A DNA stretch of 64,000 nucleotides from Gnetum montanum. Lineage: Eukaryota; Streptophyta; Gnetopsida; Gnetales; Gnetaceae. The stretch is taken from positions 428,164 through 492,163 of the forward strand of contig MNCI01028301.1 of the NCBI GenBank assembly GCA_015680685.1. Reading direction: 5' to 3'. Of the stretch, positions 1 to 12,689 are shown in pieces. A model generated the notes under the pieces. The model did not search any database, was not told where the DNA came from, and worked only from the letters and a program-made list of their open reading frames with translations. A program made the position numbers and the translations under genes. Every line of letters starts with the position of its first letter. The first letter of the stretch is position 1.

Positions 1-1905
1 CAAGAGCTTGGCTTAGCACTATAGATGCACATGGAAATTTCCAATGAAGATGAAGCTAGAATCATTCAAAGATGTAGATTTCCATGTATCACATACAATG
101 ATAATGAATGCAATTGCACATAGAAAATATGAACAATTAAATTAGGAAGCAACATAGCATGCAAAATATGTGTGTGTAGAGATGCCTATATGTAGTAGCC
201 ACTAAACAAGAAGGCACCCAGTGGTTCATTATAGATGGAGAAATTAAATCAAACATATACATGGAATTAATAATCTAGATTATAAGTGCCTATGTAGAAT
301 AAACTGATAAGTTAGAGCAATTAATAAGAAGACATCCTTATCCACACTCATGTTAAGAAGAGGAGATTGAATGGGGACAACTCAAGATCCCAGATAAAGT
401 TGAACCAGAACCATTAGACTTAAAAGCTCTCCAAATAACACTAGAATATGCTTTTCTAAACAATAAGAAGCCAGTTATCCTTAACACAAACTTGGACAAG
501 GAATAGAAGAAGAAGTTATTAGAAGTGATCAATAAGTGGCTAATGACATTTTCTTGATCTCATGCTAAAATAACTAGCATTGATTCTCAAATTTGTTAAC
601 ATCAAATATACAAAGATCTAGCTGTTAAGCCATGACGCCAACAAAAAAGAAGGCTAAATCCTAAACTTAAGGAAGTAGTTAAGTAAGATTTTAAAAATTA
701 CTAAAGGTAGGATTCATTTATCCCATTATAGATAGTGAATGATTACTCCTTTGTTAATTGTTCCAAAGAAGGAAGCAAGTTGGAGAGTTTATATTGACTT
801 CCAAGTGTTAAACTTTGCAATGTTCAATGATCATTTTCCTTTTTCATTTTTGACCAGGTCCTAGACACTATTGTAGGACACCAGTACTATCATTTTTTGG
901 ATGGGTATAGTAGATATAACTAGAACCACATTACACTTGAGGAACAAGAGAAGCCAATGTTTACTAGTCTACGGGAAACATTCACCTACAACCAAATGCC
1001 TTTTAGTTTTTGCAATGAACTTGCTACCTTTCAAAGATTAGTACTCAACATCTTCAAAAAATAAATAGGTAATGATGTTGAGGTATTTATGGATGATTTT
1101 TAAACCTATGGGCTGGACTTTAAACAAGCACTAGACCATTTAGGGCAGGTATTAAAGATATGTGTAGAAAAAAACATAAAGCTCAACTAGTAGAAGAGTA
1201 ATCTAATGGTCTAGGACGGGATCATGCTAGAACATAAAGTTTTGCAAAAAGGAATTGAGGTAGATCCTAAGAAGATTAGAGTTATATAGAACATCATCCA
1301 AAGGCCAAAAACTGTCAAAGATGTTTGATCATTTCTAAGCCACATAGGATATTATAGAATATTTATAGAAAAATTTTCAAAAATAGCAAAATTGTTGGTA
1401 GAACTAACCAAGAAGGATGCATCATTTCAATAGAGAAAATCATGTGAAAAGATGTTTGAAATCTTAAAATAGAAGTTAACTGAGACACCAATCCTCTAAG
1501 CTCTAGATCGATCGAAGACTTTTTTTTATCATAATAGATGCTTCAGATTATGCATTGTATGTAGAATTAACATAGTCAAATGATAAGAAAAGGCCATATT
1601 ACATACATTGTACCAGTAGAAGCATCACTAGGGTACAACTCAATTATGCCACTATAGAAAAGAAGCTTATGGTAGTGGTGTATGCCCTAGAAAAATCTAG
1701 ACACTATGTGCTTGGGTAGCCAATCTATGTTCACATTGATCATAGTTTAATCTTATTTCTATTGAATAAACCAATGGTCAGTCCCAGGGTGATCAAATGG
1801 ATCATTATTTTACAAGAATTTTACATGACCATGATCAACAAAAAGGGCATAGAAAATGTAGTAGTAGATCACTTATCGAGGTTGAGATGTGAATTACAAG
1901 ACAAA
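1..1905 (+). pseudogene. Element A pol, part 1: protease end, reverse transcriptase and RNase H (decayed)
   Basis: Positions 1-130 correspond to the end of a retropepsin: they match the RAWLST segment and the CITY..NCNC tail seen in elements B and E. RT follows at about 560-1310, with the catalytic box FMDDF at 1086-1100 (the YxDD motif; FMDD is usual in Athila). RNase H spans about 1525-1890, beginning with a DAS-type motif (IIDASDYAL) and containing HCTSRS, QLNY, EK.LMVVVYALE and a terminal DHLSRL. These are the replication enzymes of a Ty3/gypsy element. The copy is dead: it has many in-frame stops and frameshifts. At 1188-1190 a conserved Trp codon (TGG in element E) is TAG. Confidence 0.85.
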
Positions 1906-2029
1906 GAGGAACCATTGTCAGATTAGTTCTCTAATGAAAACTTGTTCACTAAGATAATAATGGCTATTAAATTAATGATGAAGTTATGGAAAACTGATTA
2001 CATGACTTACTTAATCACATAAGAGCTTT

Positions 2030-3190
2030 ATTGAGTGGGGTAAGAAATAGAAAGAATAGTTGCTTCAGAAGGGCAAGAGATATATGGAGATAAATGGGAA
2101 TATTTACAATATTTGTGCTAATGGATTAGTACAATGGTGTGTATGGAATGTAATCAATAGAGGATCCTACAAGATGAACATGAAGGACCATGTGGTGACC
2201 ATTGTGTAGGATGTAGGATGGCATTGAAAATGATGATGATAGGCTGCTTCTAGCCTACCTTGTTCTAGGATGTCCAAAACTTCACAAAATCTTGTGAAAG
2301 ATGCCAAAGAGATGGAGGAATAATGACAAGAAATGAAGGATCAATACAATGGATACAACCATTGGAAGTATTTGATATATGGGGAATTTACTTCATGGGA
2401 TCCATCACACTAATGTTGAATGGGAAAGCTTCCATCATAGTGATCATGGATTATTGTAGAAAGTGGGTAGAGGTAGTTGCAATCAAAGATTGTACTACCA
2501 AAGTAGCTATCAAATTCTTCTAACAACATGTGGTGAATTGATTTGGAGTACCAAGGATGCTTATTTGAGATAATGAAACTTATTTTACCATCACTACTTT
2601 TAAAAAGCTCATGCAGCAACTTGTTGTGAACCATAAATTGACCATACCATATCATCCTCAAGCAATGGTTAGGTTGAGGTAGCTAACCATAAAATTACTA
2701 GAATATTAACTAGGATGGTTAGTCAATTTAGGAAGGATGGGAGAACCAAATTAAATGATTCTCTATGGGCTTACAAAACTACATGGAAACTACCCATTGG
2801 ATATTCATCCTATGAGTTAGTTTATGGTAAATTACCTTCACTCCTAATCTAGGTAGAGCTGCAAACCGTAGCTACTATTAGCAAACTAGACCTAAAGTTA
2901 GCTTTGCCTAGAAGGAATGACTCATGAACCTTAAACTTTTAGAGAAAAATAGGCTAGTAGCAGTTATGAGTAATGAGATCTATAATAACCATGATGTGTG
3001 AATACATTGAGTGTTGATACAGCCATGTGATAAGGTCTTATACTACAATCCCAACTATGTCCAACAAAACGCTAAGTTTCAAGCACTTTGGAAGGGGCCA
3101 TACATCATCCAAGTGACCTATCCATCTAGTGCCATGCACATTTACCATCCATCTAGTCCATAGAAGTTTATCTTAGTAAACATCCAGTAG
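2030..3190 (+). pseudogene. Element A pol, part 2: integrase (decayed)
   Basis: The region encodes a degenerate retroviral-type integrase, which inserts the cDNA into the host genome. The N-terminal HHCC zinc-binding region is recognisable from HEGPCG..H at about 2170 and SCERCQRDG at about 2291. The catalytic core starts with the IQPLEVFDIWGI segment (2350-2385), where D is the first acidic residue. It continues with the DYC.KWVE motif (2444-2470) and an IPYHPQA segment near 2645. A conserved tail near 3030-3180 (YYNPN, KF..LWKGPYII) is the GPY/F-like C-terminal module. Stops and frameshifts occur throughout. Elements B and E carry the same domain in the same place. Confidence 0.85.
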
Positions 3191-4838
3191 GTCAAATCCT
3201 ACCATGAACATCCCAATTCTATTGAGTATTCTACCCAGTTTGCCCAAATGTCATCTACATGTTTAATTTTTTGGCTAACTAGTTTCAATCCTAGTTGTGG
3301 GTGTCCACCATGACATGTAGGTAAATCCTAAATTTTTCAATTTCTGATTACCTTTTCCTACTTTCTTGGTATATTATTCTATACTTATATTTTTCAAATT
3401 TCTTAATAATTTTTTATTCTTAACCTTTTCAATTTCTTTGATAATTTTCCATTCTTATTCTCTTTCCAATTTTTGATATCTTTTCAAGTCTTTCTATACC
3501 ATGTTATTATTCCACTTATACACATTTTTGCTGATTTGTCAATAAAATACACCGAATAAAGTAAGATGTAGTCCCATTAAGGTGAAGATTACCCTATATT
3601 ATCTAATCATAAGGGATTCATTACCTATAAATGAAGACCATGACATCCACCCAACCATTGCAATAATAAGAGGTTATTACCATGGCCATAATGATATTGT
3701 ATTCATAATGAAACTAAGAATAAACTTGTGATCATTATGCTTGGATAGAAAAGTGAAGAACCAAGTGGGAATGACAAGGGTGTGACATTAAGGAGACTTG
3801 TGGATTTTCAAGGATTACTGCTATGAGTTCTATCATATTGTTAAGGGTGTATTATTTTCTTGAAAATATAATAAAAAATTGGAGTAAGAGTACAATAAGT
3901 GTTGCCTTACCATGTCACTGGAAAGACATGTTATCCATGCCTAAAGGTAGTTCTCTAGTAAGATTGACATAGTAAAAAATAAAATCCATGCATAGAATAA
4001 ATTTCTAGGGGTTCCATTGAAAGACATGTTATTCATGCCTGAAGGTAGATGGCTTCTTAGGAATCTCAAAAATAAAGAAGTGTAATTAATAAACTTCCTT
4101 GAACAACATGCCAAGTGGTAATACTCCTTGCAATAGTGGTAGCTTTATGGTTATAAATCCTAGGGATGAAACAATGCGATGTCACTGGAAAGTGGTTTAG
4201 ACTTTGTTTGAATCTTGGATAGAAGGGTTAATGATTAATTTAAACACAAATTACACACAAGAATTTATTATGCCTATGATAAGATACCTCACATCCTAGC
4301 TTCAACAATCCCGTCTATAGTCCATTTTGCTTCATTGTATATTTAATCATGACATTAGGATTTCATATAATATAGTGTTATTTTCACGATTTGGTGATAC
4401 TAACATGTGTGTTTTGCTAGAAAAGCATGTCTTACATTCAACTCCTTAAGTGCCTACATACACTTTTAGATGTGGTTATACAACACTAAGGATTGGGGCT
4501 TGCTTTGGGGAGGATCCACTTGTATAGTTGTTGTATCTCATACTTTCCAAGTAAACCCACATCATCTTGTATCTTCCAAAATTATGAAAATTCAATAAAT
4601 ACTTCCCATACCATCTAATAATCTATCCATACATCTGTAATTCTTAATCCATCTCCTCTCCATTCAAGAAACTTTTATTTCTTGAGATTCTTTCCCTATG
4701 AACTTTGAATGCCAAATTTTTGAAAACTAATCATCATTAATGACCCAAGACCATTTAGAAAAGCTTCACATGTTTCAAACATTCCAATTGACTCATTTTT
4801 TCCTAGAAAATTCAATAGAAATTTGAAATTTTTCAATA
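3191..4838 (+). other. Element A noncoding region between integrase and internal promoter
   Basis: I see no coding sequence here. The first part (about 3320-3560) is T-rich and ends with AATAAA at about 3541. The same T-rich tract plus AATAAA occurs after the polymerase in element E (about 45319) and after gag in element G (about 61222), so it may be the poly(A) region of the gag-pol transcript. The rest (3600-4700) matches 61290-62200 of element G, including the text 'ctggaaagacatg' that occurs at 3918 and 4015 in A and once in G; the repeat in A marks a short internal duplication. Confidence 0.55.
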
Positions 4839-4916
4839 GTGACATCATACCTACAATGGCATAGTCCTTATGATGTCACATCTATGATGTTGTGCACATA
4901 AAAATAGTATATATAC
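4839..4916 (+). promoter_or_regulatory. Element A putative internal promoter for the 3' ORF
   Basis: An inverted pair GTGACATCAT (from 4839) and ATGATGTCAC (from about 4870), plus a further ATGATGT, lies just upstream of a TATA-like box, AGTATATATAC (4907-4916). The arrangement of short dyads followed by TATA matches the internal promoters proposed in elements E and G. The TGACATCA core resembles bZIP-type sites, but no function can be shown from sequence alone. The link to A's own LTR motifs is weaker than in E or G. Confidence 0.4.
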
Positions 4917-5158
4917 ATGTAGGAGGTAGTGATAATTTTCACTCCATTTTGCATCAAGAGAATTTTTTGTAGATTTCTCTCTAAGCTTTGCCAAGCTAAT
5001 TCCCCAAGGCCATAACTTTGTCCCCATAGCTTTGATTTTCAAAATCCTTGAATCTTGTTGATCCTGGAGCACTCAATTTAGCCATAGAGGGATACATTGC
5101 ATGGTACATCTAAACATTTGAGCCAAAAAATTTCTAATGCTACAAGATATTATAAAAG

Positions 5159-5461
5159 GTAAGTATAAGAAATTAATAAGAAGATCATCATTAATAAATC
5201 AAACCTAAACCAAAGAACTTAGTTAATTCTTCTAATCAACCATACCAATTATTTTAGGATATAATAAATAAGAAAATGATAATTTTGGGAGGTCCTAATA
5301 GTAAAGGATAGAATCCTAAGGAGGTTTTATTATGAAAATTTTTTGAACTCTACAATTATAATAAGATGATAGCTTGATCTAACCAAGAGTACATGGAAGA
5401 TAAAGAACCATTAAGAGCCAATTTAAATACTTTAATAATTCCAAACTCTTGATGATTGCAA
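5159..5461 (+). other. Putative leader intron before the element A 3' ORF
   Basis: A consensus 5' splice site (AAAG|GTAAGT, GT at 5159) and a GATTGCAA just before the ATG at 5462 define a possible 303-bp intron. In the sister copies the acceptor reads GATTGCAG|ATG (G) or GATTACAG|ATG (C), so A's AAA would be a decayed CAG. Element C has a donor at almost the same distance (18654), giving a 291-bp intron. Confidence 0.4.
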
Positions 5462-7601
5462 ATGGTCCCAAAGAGTCTAGTAGTTGAAGGACCCTCTCAA
5501 AATGGAAGCAAAAGACCAAGAGGCTACGGGGGAGGCCAAGTGGGAGAACAAACTCCCCAAGCAAAACATGTGGAGTAGGAAGCCTAATCATTCAGCATTC
5601 ATCAATAAACTCCTACCATTGAGCACTCAAGCCAAGGAGAGGTAGAAGCACTACCTGCACATGAACAAGGGTAGCACCTCATGCTATCTCTAGAATGCCT
5701 TTAGGTCATACAAGAAAAATTTATCATGTCCATGGTCATCATTGAATTGAACTTTGATCCTTTTCTGGAGTTTACTCTAGAATTTATAAAGATGCAACTC
5801 CAAGCATCTTCCCTATGGCCTACCTTGTCCAATAGTAATGAATGGTATTTAGGGAAAACCTACCAATTTTGGCAAAACAAATGGGGTGATGCTATAGTGA
5901 ACATTGAAGGAGTCTATGTGCCATACTTAGTAGAGGTAACTGCTAAGGCCCTTGATATTCCAAATGAAGGAGCCAATGTAGACTAATTTCAATAAGGTTA
6001 GACACTGATGCCAAGATGCTATGGTTACAAAGGACATATGGAAAAGAAGCCAAAGACTAAAGGGAGCTCTTAGTTGAAGAAAAGATTTACTTCAAGATTA
6101 GAATCTATCACTTGTTTCCAACTAAAATGCTCTACAACATATCAATGTATGTGACTAGAGGAAGCACAATATTAATGGAGAAATTCAATGCTAACATTAT
6201 CCATATGTACTTCCTAGAAATTTAGAGTGGTTTGAGGAGAAGAACGTGGGGAAATTAACATTGCCATTTCCTTGCCTTATCTAAAAGTTATGCAAACAAG
6301 TTAAAATCATGGAATACACTAGCAATGTTAAAATATGGGTCCAAAATGTTTCTTATGTAGAAATGTTCAAGCTGGTGCTATCCAAGAAAGATTAGCTAGA
6401 GAAGCTAGTAGGCACTAAGGGAGTTGCAAGTTCTCCTCCTACCAATAACATTCCAACTACAAGTTAGTCACAAAAAGTAGGATCTAGTAGCTAGCTGCAA
6501 ACTAAATAGCAATAGCAATAGCAAAAAGTTCCATCGCTACCACCACAAGATTATAGGTTGTTAATGAGCCATTTACAACAAATTATAGATACAATAAGCT
6601 AGGGAACAAGGGAAGGTTTCAATTTATAAAGTGAGAGAGATCTATGCAAGGTCCACCATTTCCATAGATCTAGCAAGTGGGTAGGTGTCACTATAGATAA
6701 GAGGAGAGGATGACTAGGCATAAAAAATCTCAAGGAATGTTGCATCATTCCAAGCCAATACCAAGATGCAGTTGGAGTAGTTGATGTTATAACAGACCAT
6801 ATCAAAGAATCATTTAATATCCCTATTGTGCTGAGAGATGTTGAAATGCTTACCGGTACCTTGATGACTCTTGCAAAACATGAAGTTATACTAGATAAAC
6901 TGCTATAGATAGGCTAGGTCATGCAAAGCCTTTTTGATACCCTCATTATTTTCTGATTTAATTTCCACAAAGAGGCCAAAATTAGTTCCGTCTCTACTCA
7001 AAATCTAGATTGGCAATCCATCTTGGATAGTCTTGCCCATGTTCACTAGGCCAAGGTGAAGAATAAAGACTTGTACATAGAAGACTTAATAGAATACATG
7101 GGATTGGTGAACCTTTGCTATGCTAACTTAGCCATGTTAACAGTAGGTAGGCCTCAAAATGAGCTTGATTAATAGGTAGCGACAATCTATGTCATGTATG
7201 AGAATTAGTTTACTAACAATAAAGCTACATTACAGAAATTACATATGACAAACTTTGAATTAGAAATTATCAAAGCTAGCTACCAAGGACAAAAGGATAT
7301 AGTAGTGAACTTGATACATTGAATGTTAGATTACCAAGAACATAGAAAGATAGCTAGATCTTTTTAAAAGAAAAGGAGGTAGTTTGTGGCCTAGTACGTG
7401 AAGGCCAACAAAATGTTTCTATAGCTAACATGCTCATGGGATGTACCCACTCCATCTAATATTACTCAATAAGCATGGATGGTACATGACCCAAGGATGG
7501 AAGAGAAAAATCTTTAGGCACTCTTAAATAGATATTAATTTTAATGGCCTGATGATAAGGGGAAGAAGCCAATAGAAGAGCCTCCACCACTTGAAATATG
7601 A
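5462..7601 (+). pseudogene. Element A 3' ORF (Athila env-position protein), decayed
   Basis: This is the extra ORF that Athila elements carry downstream of integrase, in the position of a retroviral env; its function is unknown. The start was chosen at the ATG that follows a splice-acceptor-like GATTGCAA and aligns with the starts in C, E and G. The best preserved block (5726-5986) reads through 86 codons: FDPFLEF, LWPTLS, WYLGKTYQFWQNKWGDAI, then a hydrophobic/LDIPN segment. The same block recurs in C, E and G. After about 6000 the frame is broken, but the text matches the Lys/Glu-rich, probably coiled-coil, second half seen in C and E. I infer a stop at 7599-7601 after a PPPLEI segment. I see no clear transmembrane segment or signal peptide. 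Confidence 0.65.
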
Positions 7602-7800
7602 ACTACATTGAGCTACTTCAAGTTTTGTTTATTTTTGTTTTTTTTTATCATGTAATTGTGAAATTTTGTAAAAACACCACTGTAGCATTCTAAGTTATGT
7701 AAATAGTAAATTAGTCATATTAAGTTGAGTCTACCTTCTAATTTTGTAAGGAACTCTATCCTCATTTTGTTTTAACTTAAGGACAAGTCTCCAAGTAGTC

Positions 7801-7809
7801 GTGGGGGTA
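7801..7809 (+). other. Polypurine tract of element A
   Basis: GTGGGGGTA stands directly before the LTR start TGATAA. The same tract precedes the 3' LTRs of B (17439-17447) and E (50318-50325), and a decayed form (GTAGGGATA) precedes that of C (22011-22019). It primes plus-strand DNA synthesis in LTR retrotransposons. Confidence 0.75.
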
Positions 7810-8445
7810 TGATAAAGTCAATTTTTGCACAATGCAATATTGTAGCCATGATATTGTATAAACAATGTCATATTCCATGTGAAATCATCATTGATACTAT
7901 CTTGAGATGCATGAAGCCCTATAAATACTAACACTTGGATGCCCAATCAACAATGTTTCATTCCAAATCTTAGAAAAACTCTTATAGTTTATTTTCATAG
8001 TTAGTGATAGAGTGAATGCCTATAGTGTGATGTTTAGAAATTGAATAAAATATTTATCTGAGTGAACTACACTTGGATGTAGTTCATGAAAACAATAATG
8101 ATTGAGATTGCTTTCCATCATTGCAACATCCACTTAGTTCTATTTGTTTACTTAGCATAATTTTCTTAGCTTAATCATTTACATTTTCCAAACACTTTAT
8201 TTTACTTATTCATTAGTAAAGTAGAATGAGTATGAATGACTTCAAGCATTAAAGTGTAATCATTTGGTAACCCAGTAGTCATTTCACTTAATTTTCTTAG
8301 TGGTGAATTCACTTGATTAGCTCACTAGTGAATTCACTTGGTGATCGAAGTAATGGTTACATGAGTCCAAGGTGTGTTTGGTAAGCTAGGAATGGATGCT
8401 CATCACTATAGGATAGAATAGAATTATATTCTTGTCATTACTTAG
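7810..8445 (+). repeat. Element A 3' LTR, first part (interrupted by element B)
   Basis: The LTR starts TGATAAAGTC after the polypurine tract. A TATA box (CCCTATAAATAC) lies at about 7917-7928 and a poly(A)-like GAATAAAATA at about 8043. Direct repeats related to AATATTGT/GATATTGT lie upstream of the TATA box (7835-7860). The LTR is cut at 8445; the last five bases, cttag, are repeated after element B at 18273-18277. Confidence 0.8.
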
Positions 8446-9294
8446 TGATGAAACACATTTTTTTTGTCATGCTTTGATGTTGGATACCTGATGTTAGAGT
8501 TGCTACGTCAGGTATTCAACATTGGGGTCTTGATACCATGTTGGGTATTTGATGTTGGGGGGTATATGTTGGTCAATAAATATAGCACCTGGGCTCTTGA
8601 TTTGGTAGTTATTTTTTAGTTTTTAGTCAAAGTAGTGAAGCTCTCATAGTTTAGTTTCTTTAAAGTTATAATGTTTTTTGATTGCTTGCAGAAGGAGTCT
8701 AAGTGTGTATAGTTCTTTGTTCGAACATTGATGTACTTGAGCATGGCAGTGTGACAGGAATAAAATGAACTCTTTTGACAATCCTTGTAGCACTAAGAAT
8801 AGATTAATGTTTCTTTTAATACACTTTCCTCTTATGCACTTTACTTTACTATATTTCAATTGAGCAATTACTTTCTAGAAATTAATAAACACAAGCACGA
8901 CCACTTTGAGCATACATATAGTACTTGGTAACCTAGCAATGCTTAACGTTTGGTAGCCTAGTAGCACTATATGTGTTTAGGATGTATCTAGGAAAGTGGG
9001 ATGATTACTTGTGTTAAGGTAGTTAGGCAGTAGATGAATTAGATCTTCAATTACTTTACCTTTCATTCTTGTTATAGGTAATAAAATTTAAAAAACATAA
9101 AATAAAAAAAATCATGTATCTCAATTACACTTAAACCATACCCTTGAGCCCCATAAGTGTAGTTGGGAAGACAACGAATGTTTTCAACACCCATTTCACT
9201 TCCTAGAAGAGCTAGTATACTAGAGAACTATATGTCCATGAAAACACCTTAGTGATTCATATGGTTGGGCATAGGGGTACCTTGCCCCTCATCA
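8446..9294 (+). repeat. Element B 5' LTR
   Basis: The 849-bp LTR runs from TGATGAAACACA to CCCCTCATCA. It has a TATA-like CAATAAATATAG at about 8574 and a GGAATAAAATGAAC poly(A)-like signal at about 8758. The U3 part contains several decayed copies of TTGATGTTGG/TCAACATT and GGTAT, which form a clean palindrome in the 3' LTR. It pairs with 17448-18272. Confidence 0.9.
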
Positions 9295-9295
9295 T

Positions 9296-9315
9296 TGGTG
9301 TTGTTGCTAGGAACC
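9296..9315 (+). other. Primer binding site of element B
   Basis: TGGTGTTGTTGCTAGGAACC begins two bases after the LTR end. It is a decayed form of the site in E (TGGCACTATTGCTAGGGAC) and G (TGGCACCGTTGCCAGGGAC), which is close to the complement of the plant tRNA-Asp 3' end as I remember it. That primer is typical of Athila. Confidence 0.75.
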
Positions 9316-9455
9316 TTTTGGTATTTTTCATGTGCTAGCTAGGACCTAGTAAAAGTATTTAAATCATTGAAGTAAACCTTTGAGTCACATCACATCTTAA
9401 GATTACTACAACAATATTTAGAAGCACATTGTGGTTTTTATTTTTCTAACATAAA

Positions 9456-11900
9456 ATGTCTTCTTCTCACAGGAGCAATTCTTTGTCCAAGTCTAATAAA
9501 TTTTATCAGCCAGTGGCTCAATAGTATCAAATTGTATATGCTCATCTTGATGAGTATGTACCAAACTTCACTTGCATCCTACACTAGGATGAATAGTTAA
9601 AATGGCGTGACATGGAGGGCAACATTGTGTTGTCACCCAATCAATCTATTCCTACAATGCTCCACCAAATGCTTATATGATATGGTCTTCAGGAATGTCA
9701 TGCTAAGCATGTTGTGTAAGATACTGATGTTAGGGATTATAATCCCATTGAGGCATAGCATCTATAACATTGATAGCCAGAATAGTGCTATGAATATTCA
9801 AAGGAAAAAAGATTTAATGATTCTCCATTCCTGTTGTACCAACAAGCTAGTGGAGAACTCTTCTCTTGGGGTTTTCCATTCAATGAAATTTCTCTCTTTA
9901 ACTTCAGTGAAGGAGGTTAAATCTAGAACTTGAAATTCATGTTTCACAATCTTGATTTTGGTAAAAATGGATCCAATGAAAAGGAAGGATCTAGAGGGGC
10001 AAGTCAAGGTAGGGATATGGACAAGAAACAAGATCGTGATCATGGTTGTGATCACTGAAGAGGTAGTAGTAGGCACTGTGAGGGGTGTTGGTTCTCCTTC
10101 TTCTTCCCCTTCATCATCATCATCATCTTCTTCTAGCTTTGATCATGACCATAGAAGGCAAGACTGATGGAGGTGACCAAAATGAATGAAATGATTGAAA
10201 GGACCAAAATGATCGAAGGGACCATCAGGAAAGGTAAGATCAAGGGAGTGGACATTCAAGAGTGGTAAATTGCCATGAATGAAGGGGTAGTAGAGGACAT
10301 CATAGGCACCATGATCAAGGTCTGAATGAGCCTTTGCTTACTACTTGAAGTATGCTTAATATCACAGAGGCCATATGAATTCCAACAAGGCATGTGAAGG
10401 ATAGTTAGATCAAAAGGTTAGACATGAACAATATTTCTTGGTTCGAAGGGGGATATAACTCTGATATGCAAAACCATCTCCAAGCTTTTCAAGATGCATT
10501 TGCCTTGTAGAACATAGAGAATTAGTGGTAGAAACTTAAGTTATTATGAAGGATTCTCATCAAAGAATTAAAGAATTGGTATTGGTCCTTAGAGCTAGAA
10601 TGTATTAGATAATGAAGTACCATGCTTGAATTGTTTAATGATAAATATCAAACATACTCTAGAGTGTCCAAATTGAGAAGGCAAATCCAAGGATGAAAAC
10701 AAGGAATACATGAATCCTTGGATGCCATCATTGACCAATATTATTCCTTAATGCACAAATTTCCTAGCCATGGTTATTCTTAGCTGGATTAACTTTGCCA
10801 CATTGTAGACAAGATTCAATCAGAAATGAGGAGAACCCTTGGTGTCTACGCCCAAGGGCGACTATTAGAATTAAGTGTCCATCAAATACAAAGACTAATA
10901 AAGTAGGTAGCTAAAGAGGAGGGAAAATTAAGAAAAATAAAAAGTGTAGAAGAGTATAATTGCGATCCTTCCATTTGCAAGAAGGAGGCTTGATTTTGTG
11001 ACAGTGAGAATAAATCCACATCTAATGAGGTGGTGAATAAAAAAACCTTGCCACTCCAAAAATTTCAATATGAAATTATGGAAAAATTTGATCAATTATG
11101 AAACTTCATGGATAGTATATTTCAAGTTGTTCTAAAAATTGTTGAAGAGTCCAAAGAACAAGATAGTGATCATAAGTGTAGAAGGTGCAAGGAAGTTGAA
11201 CATGCCAATCACAAAGGTAAGGGAAAGATTGCTACGATAGAAGAGATTGTAGAAAGTGAATCAGATGATGATGGTAGGTGTGACATTTGCCAATATGTAC
11301 ATCCTAGGGGATGTTACCCCATTGTGTCACACTTACAAGAGTCTAAAGTGTATGCTTTAAATCCATGACAAACACAAAGGCAAACATCTAGAAGATTACC
11401 TTATCTTTAAGGTAATTTCAAGCAGTTCCACCAACAATAGCAATATTATCCAAGTGGAGCTCCACCATAACCATATGAGTAGTATCAGTAGTGGTAGCAA
11501 CCACAATCATGGGCGTTGGCACCACTAAGGTAGCAATACCCTTATTGAAGACCTAATCCATATGGTTACTACATTCAGCAACCCCTATTTTCACATGACT
11601 CCTCTAGTCACATCTCTACTTTCCAACCTCACTACCATACTTCTAATTATTATTGAACTCAATCTCCACATGAAAGAAGGAATACCACCTCTTATCCTTA
11701 CCCTTCTCCTATCCTTGCACATGTTCCTCCTCCACCCACCTAACTACCACCTACTCCACCTGTGCAAGGTGAATTACCAAATCAACCACAACAATGCAAT
11801 GCTACTAGGGCTATTAACTTATAAATAGTTCATTAGTAGGATGGGTTGAATACTCAATCAAAGAAAAGACCTTTCTTTTGACCTTGTAGTCCACCTAAGC
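9456..11900 (+). pseudogene. Element B gag (decayed)
   Basis: The region encodes the remnant of a capsid/nucleocapsid polyprotein. It starts at an ATG encoding MSSS, parallel to MSSY at 39035 in element E. The retrotransposon gag domain is at about 10420-10920, with a broken frame but recognisable text matching E and G (W..L...., CPSH-like, GVYAQGRL). A readable stretch at 11108-11368 ends with an unusual zinc knuckle, CDICQYVHPRGC, followed by PIVSHLQES. After it comes a Gln/Pro/Tyr-rich tail. A serine run from a TCA microsatellite (10108-10133) sits in the N-terminal third. Many stops are present. Confidence 0.75.
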
Positions 11901-11949
11901 CCTCACATAAACCTGCAATTGATAACCCTACTCCTTGTATTAAACACCT

Positions 11950-12490
11950 TCAAGTCACCTTCAAACTAAAGTCTAGTTAGGATCCATATCGTCATGCTTT
12001 CTCATACTATATTTGATTGGATTTGTGTTGGAAACCTTCTTAGGAAATTAGCTGATCTTGGAAGTCCTTGGATTTATTTGTAGATTGCTAGGAATGAACC
12101 ATGCAAGGCTCTTCTTGATTCAGGTTCTAGTGTCAATTTAATCTCTCATGAGATGTACACTACATGGAACTTGCCTCCTCTCAAAAAGAGCAATATAAGA
12201 TTAGAATTGGCAAACCAGTCCATCACTGTTTCATTGGGATTGGTGGAAGACATTATGACCATTGTCTATGGGTGGTCTTATCCCACTGATTTCCTAGTGA
12301 TCAAAGTAGAGAACTACAAAGGGGATTTTCCAATCATAATGGGAAGGGCATGGTTGAGCACCATTGATGTAAGAATGGGCATTGGAGAACTTTTCTTGAA
12401 AATATCCAAAGAAAATGCATTCAGAAAGATCAAGAAGAAGAGAGTTCCATGCATTACATATAGGGATACAGGGTGTAATTGTGTGTAGAA
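11950..12490 (+). pseudogene. Element B aspartic protease
   Basis: This is the retropepsin that cuts the gag-pol polyprotein. The active-site box LLDSGSSVNLI is at about 12112-12144, and the rest reads through to NCV at 12485, including GLVEDIM, WSYPTDFLVI, and the conserved IIMGRAWLST near the C-terminus (12337-12366). The catalytic DSG is intact here, unlike in element E. The segment from about 12060 to 12486 is the least damaged part of this element's pol. Confidence 0.85.
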
Positions 12491-12689
12491 ACTCTAGGTC
12501 ATAAAAGAAAGCATCTATATCTGCATGAAAATAGTGTGCACTAGAAATAGAAATCCAAAGGTGTATGTACACAACAACCACAAAATAGAAGGGTACCTAG
12601 TGGCTGACCATTGATTCTGAGAGTAGCACACTTTTCATGAAACCAACTGAGAGCTTGACATGCACATATGTTACAGGCATGAATGAACT

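Noticed and set aside
10108-10133. TCA microsatellite giving a serine run in the gag of B as a functional domain
   Set aside because: It is not present in E or G at the same place and is best explained by slippage.
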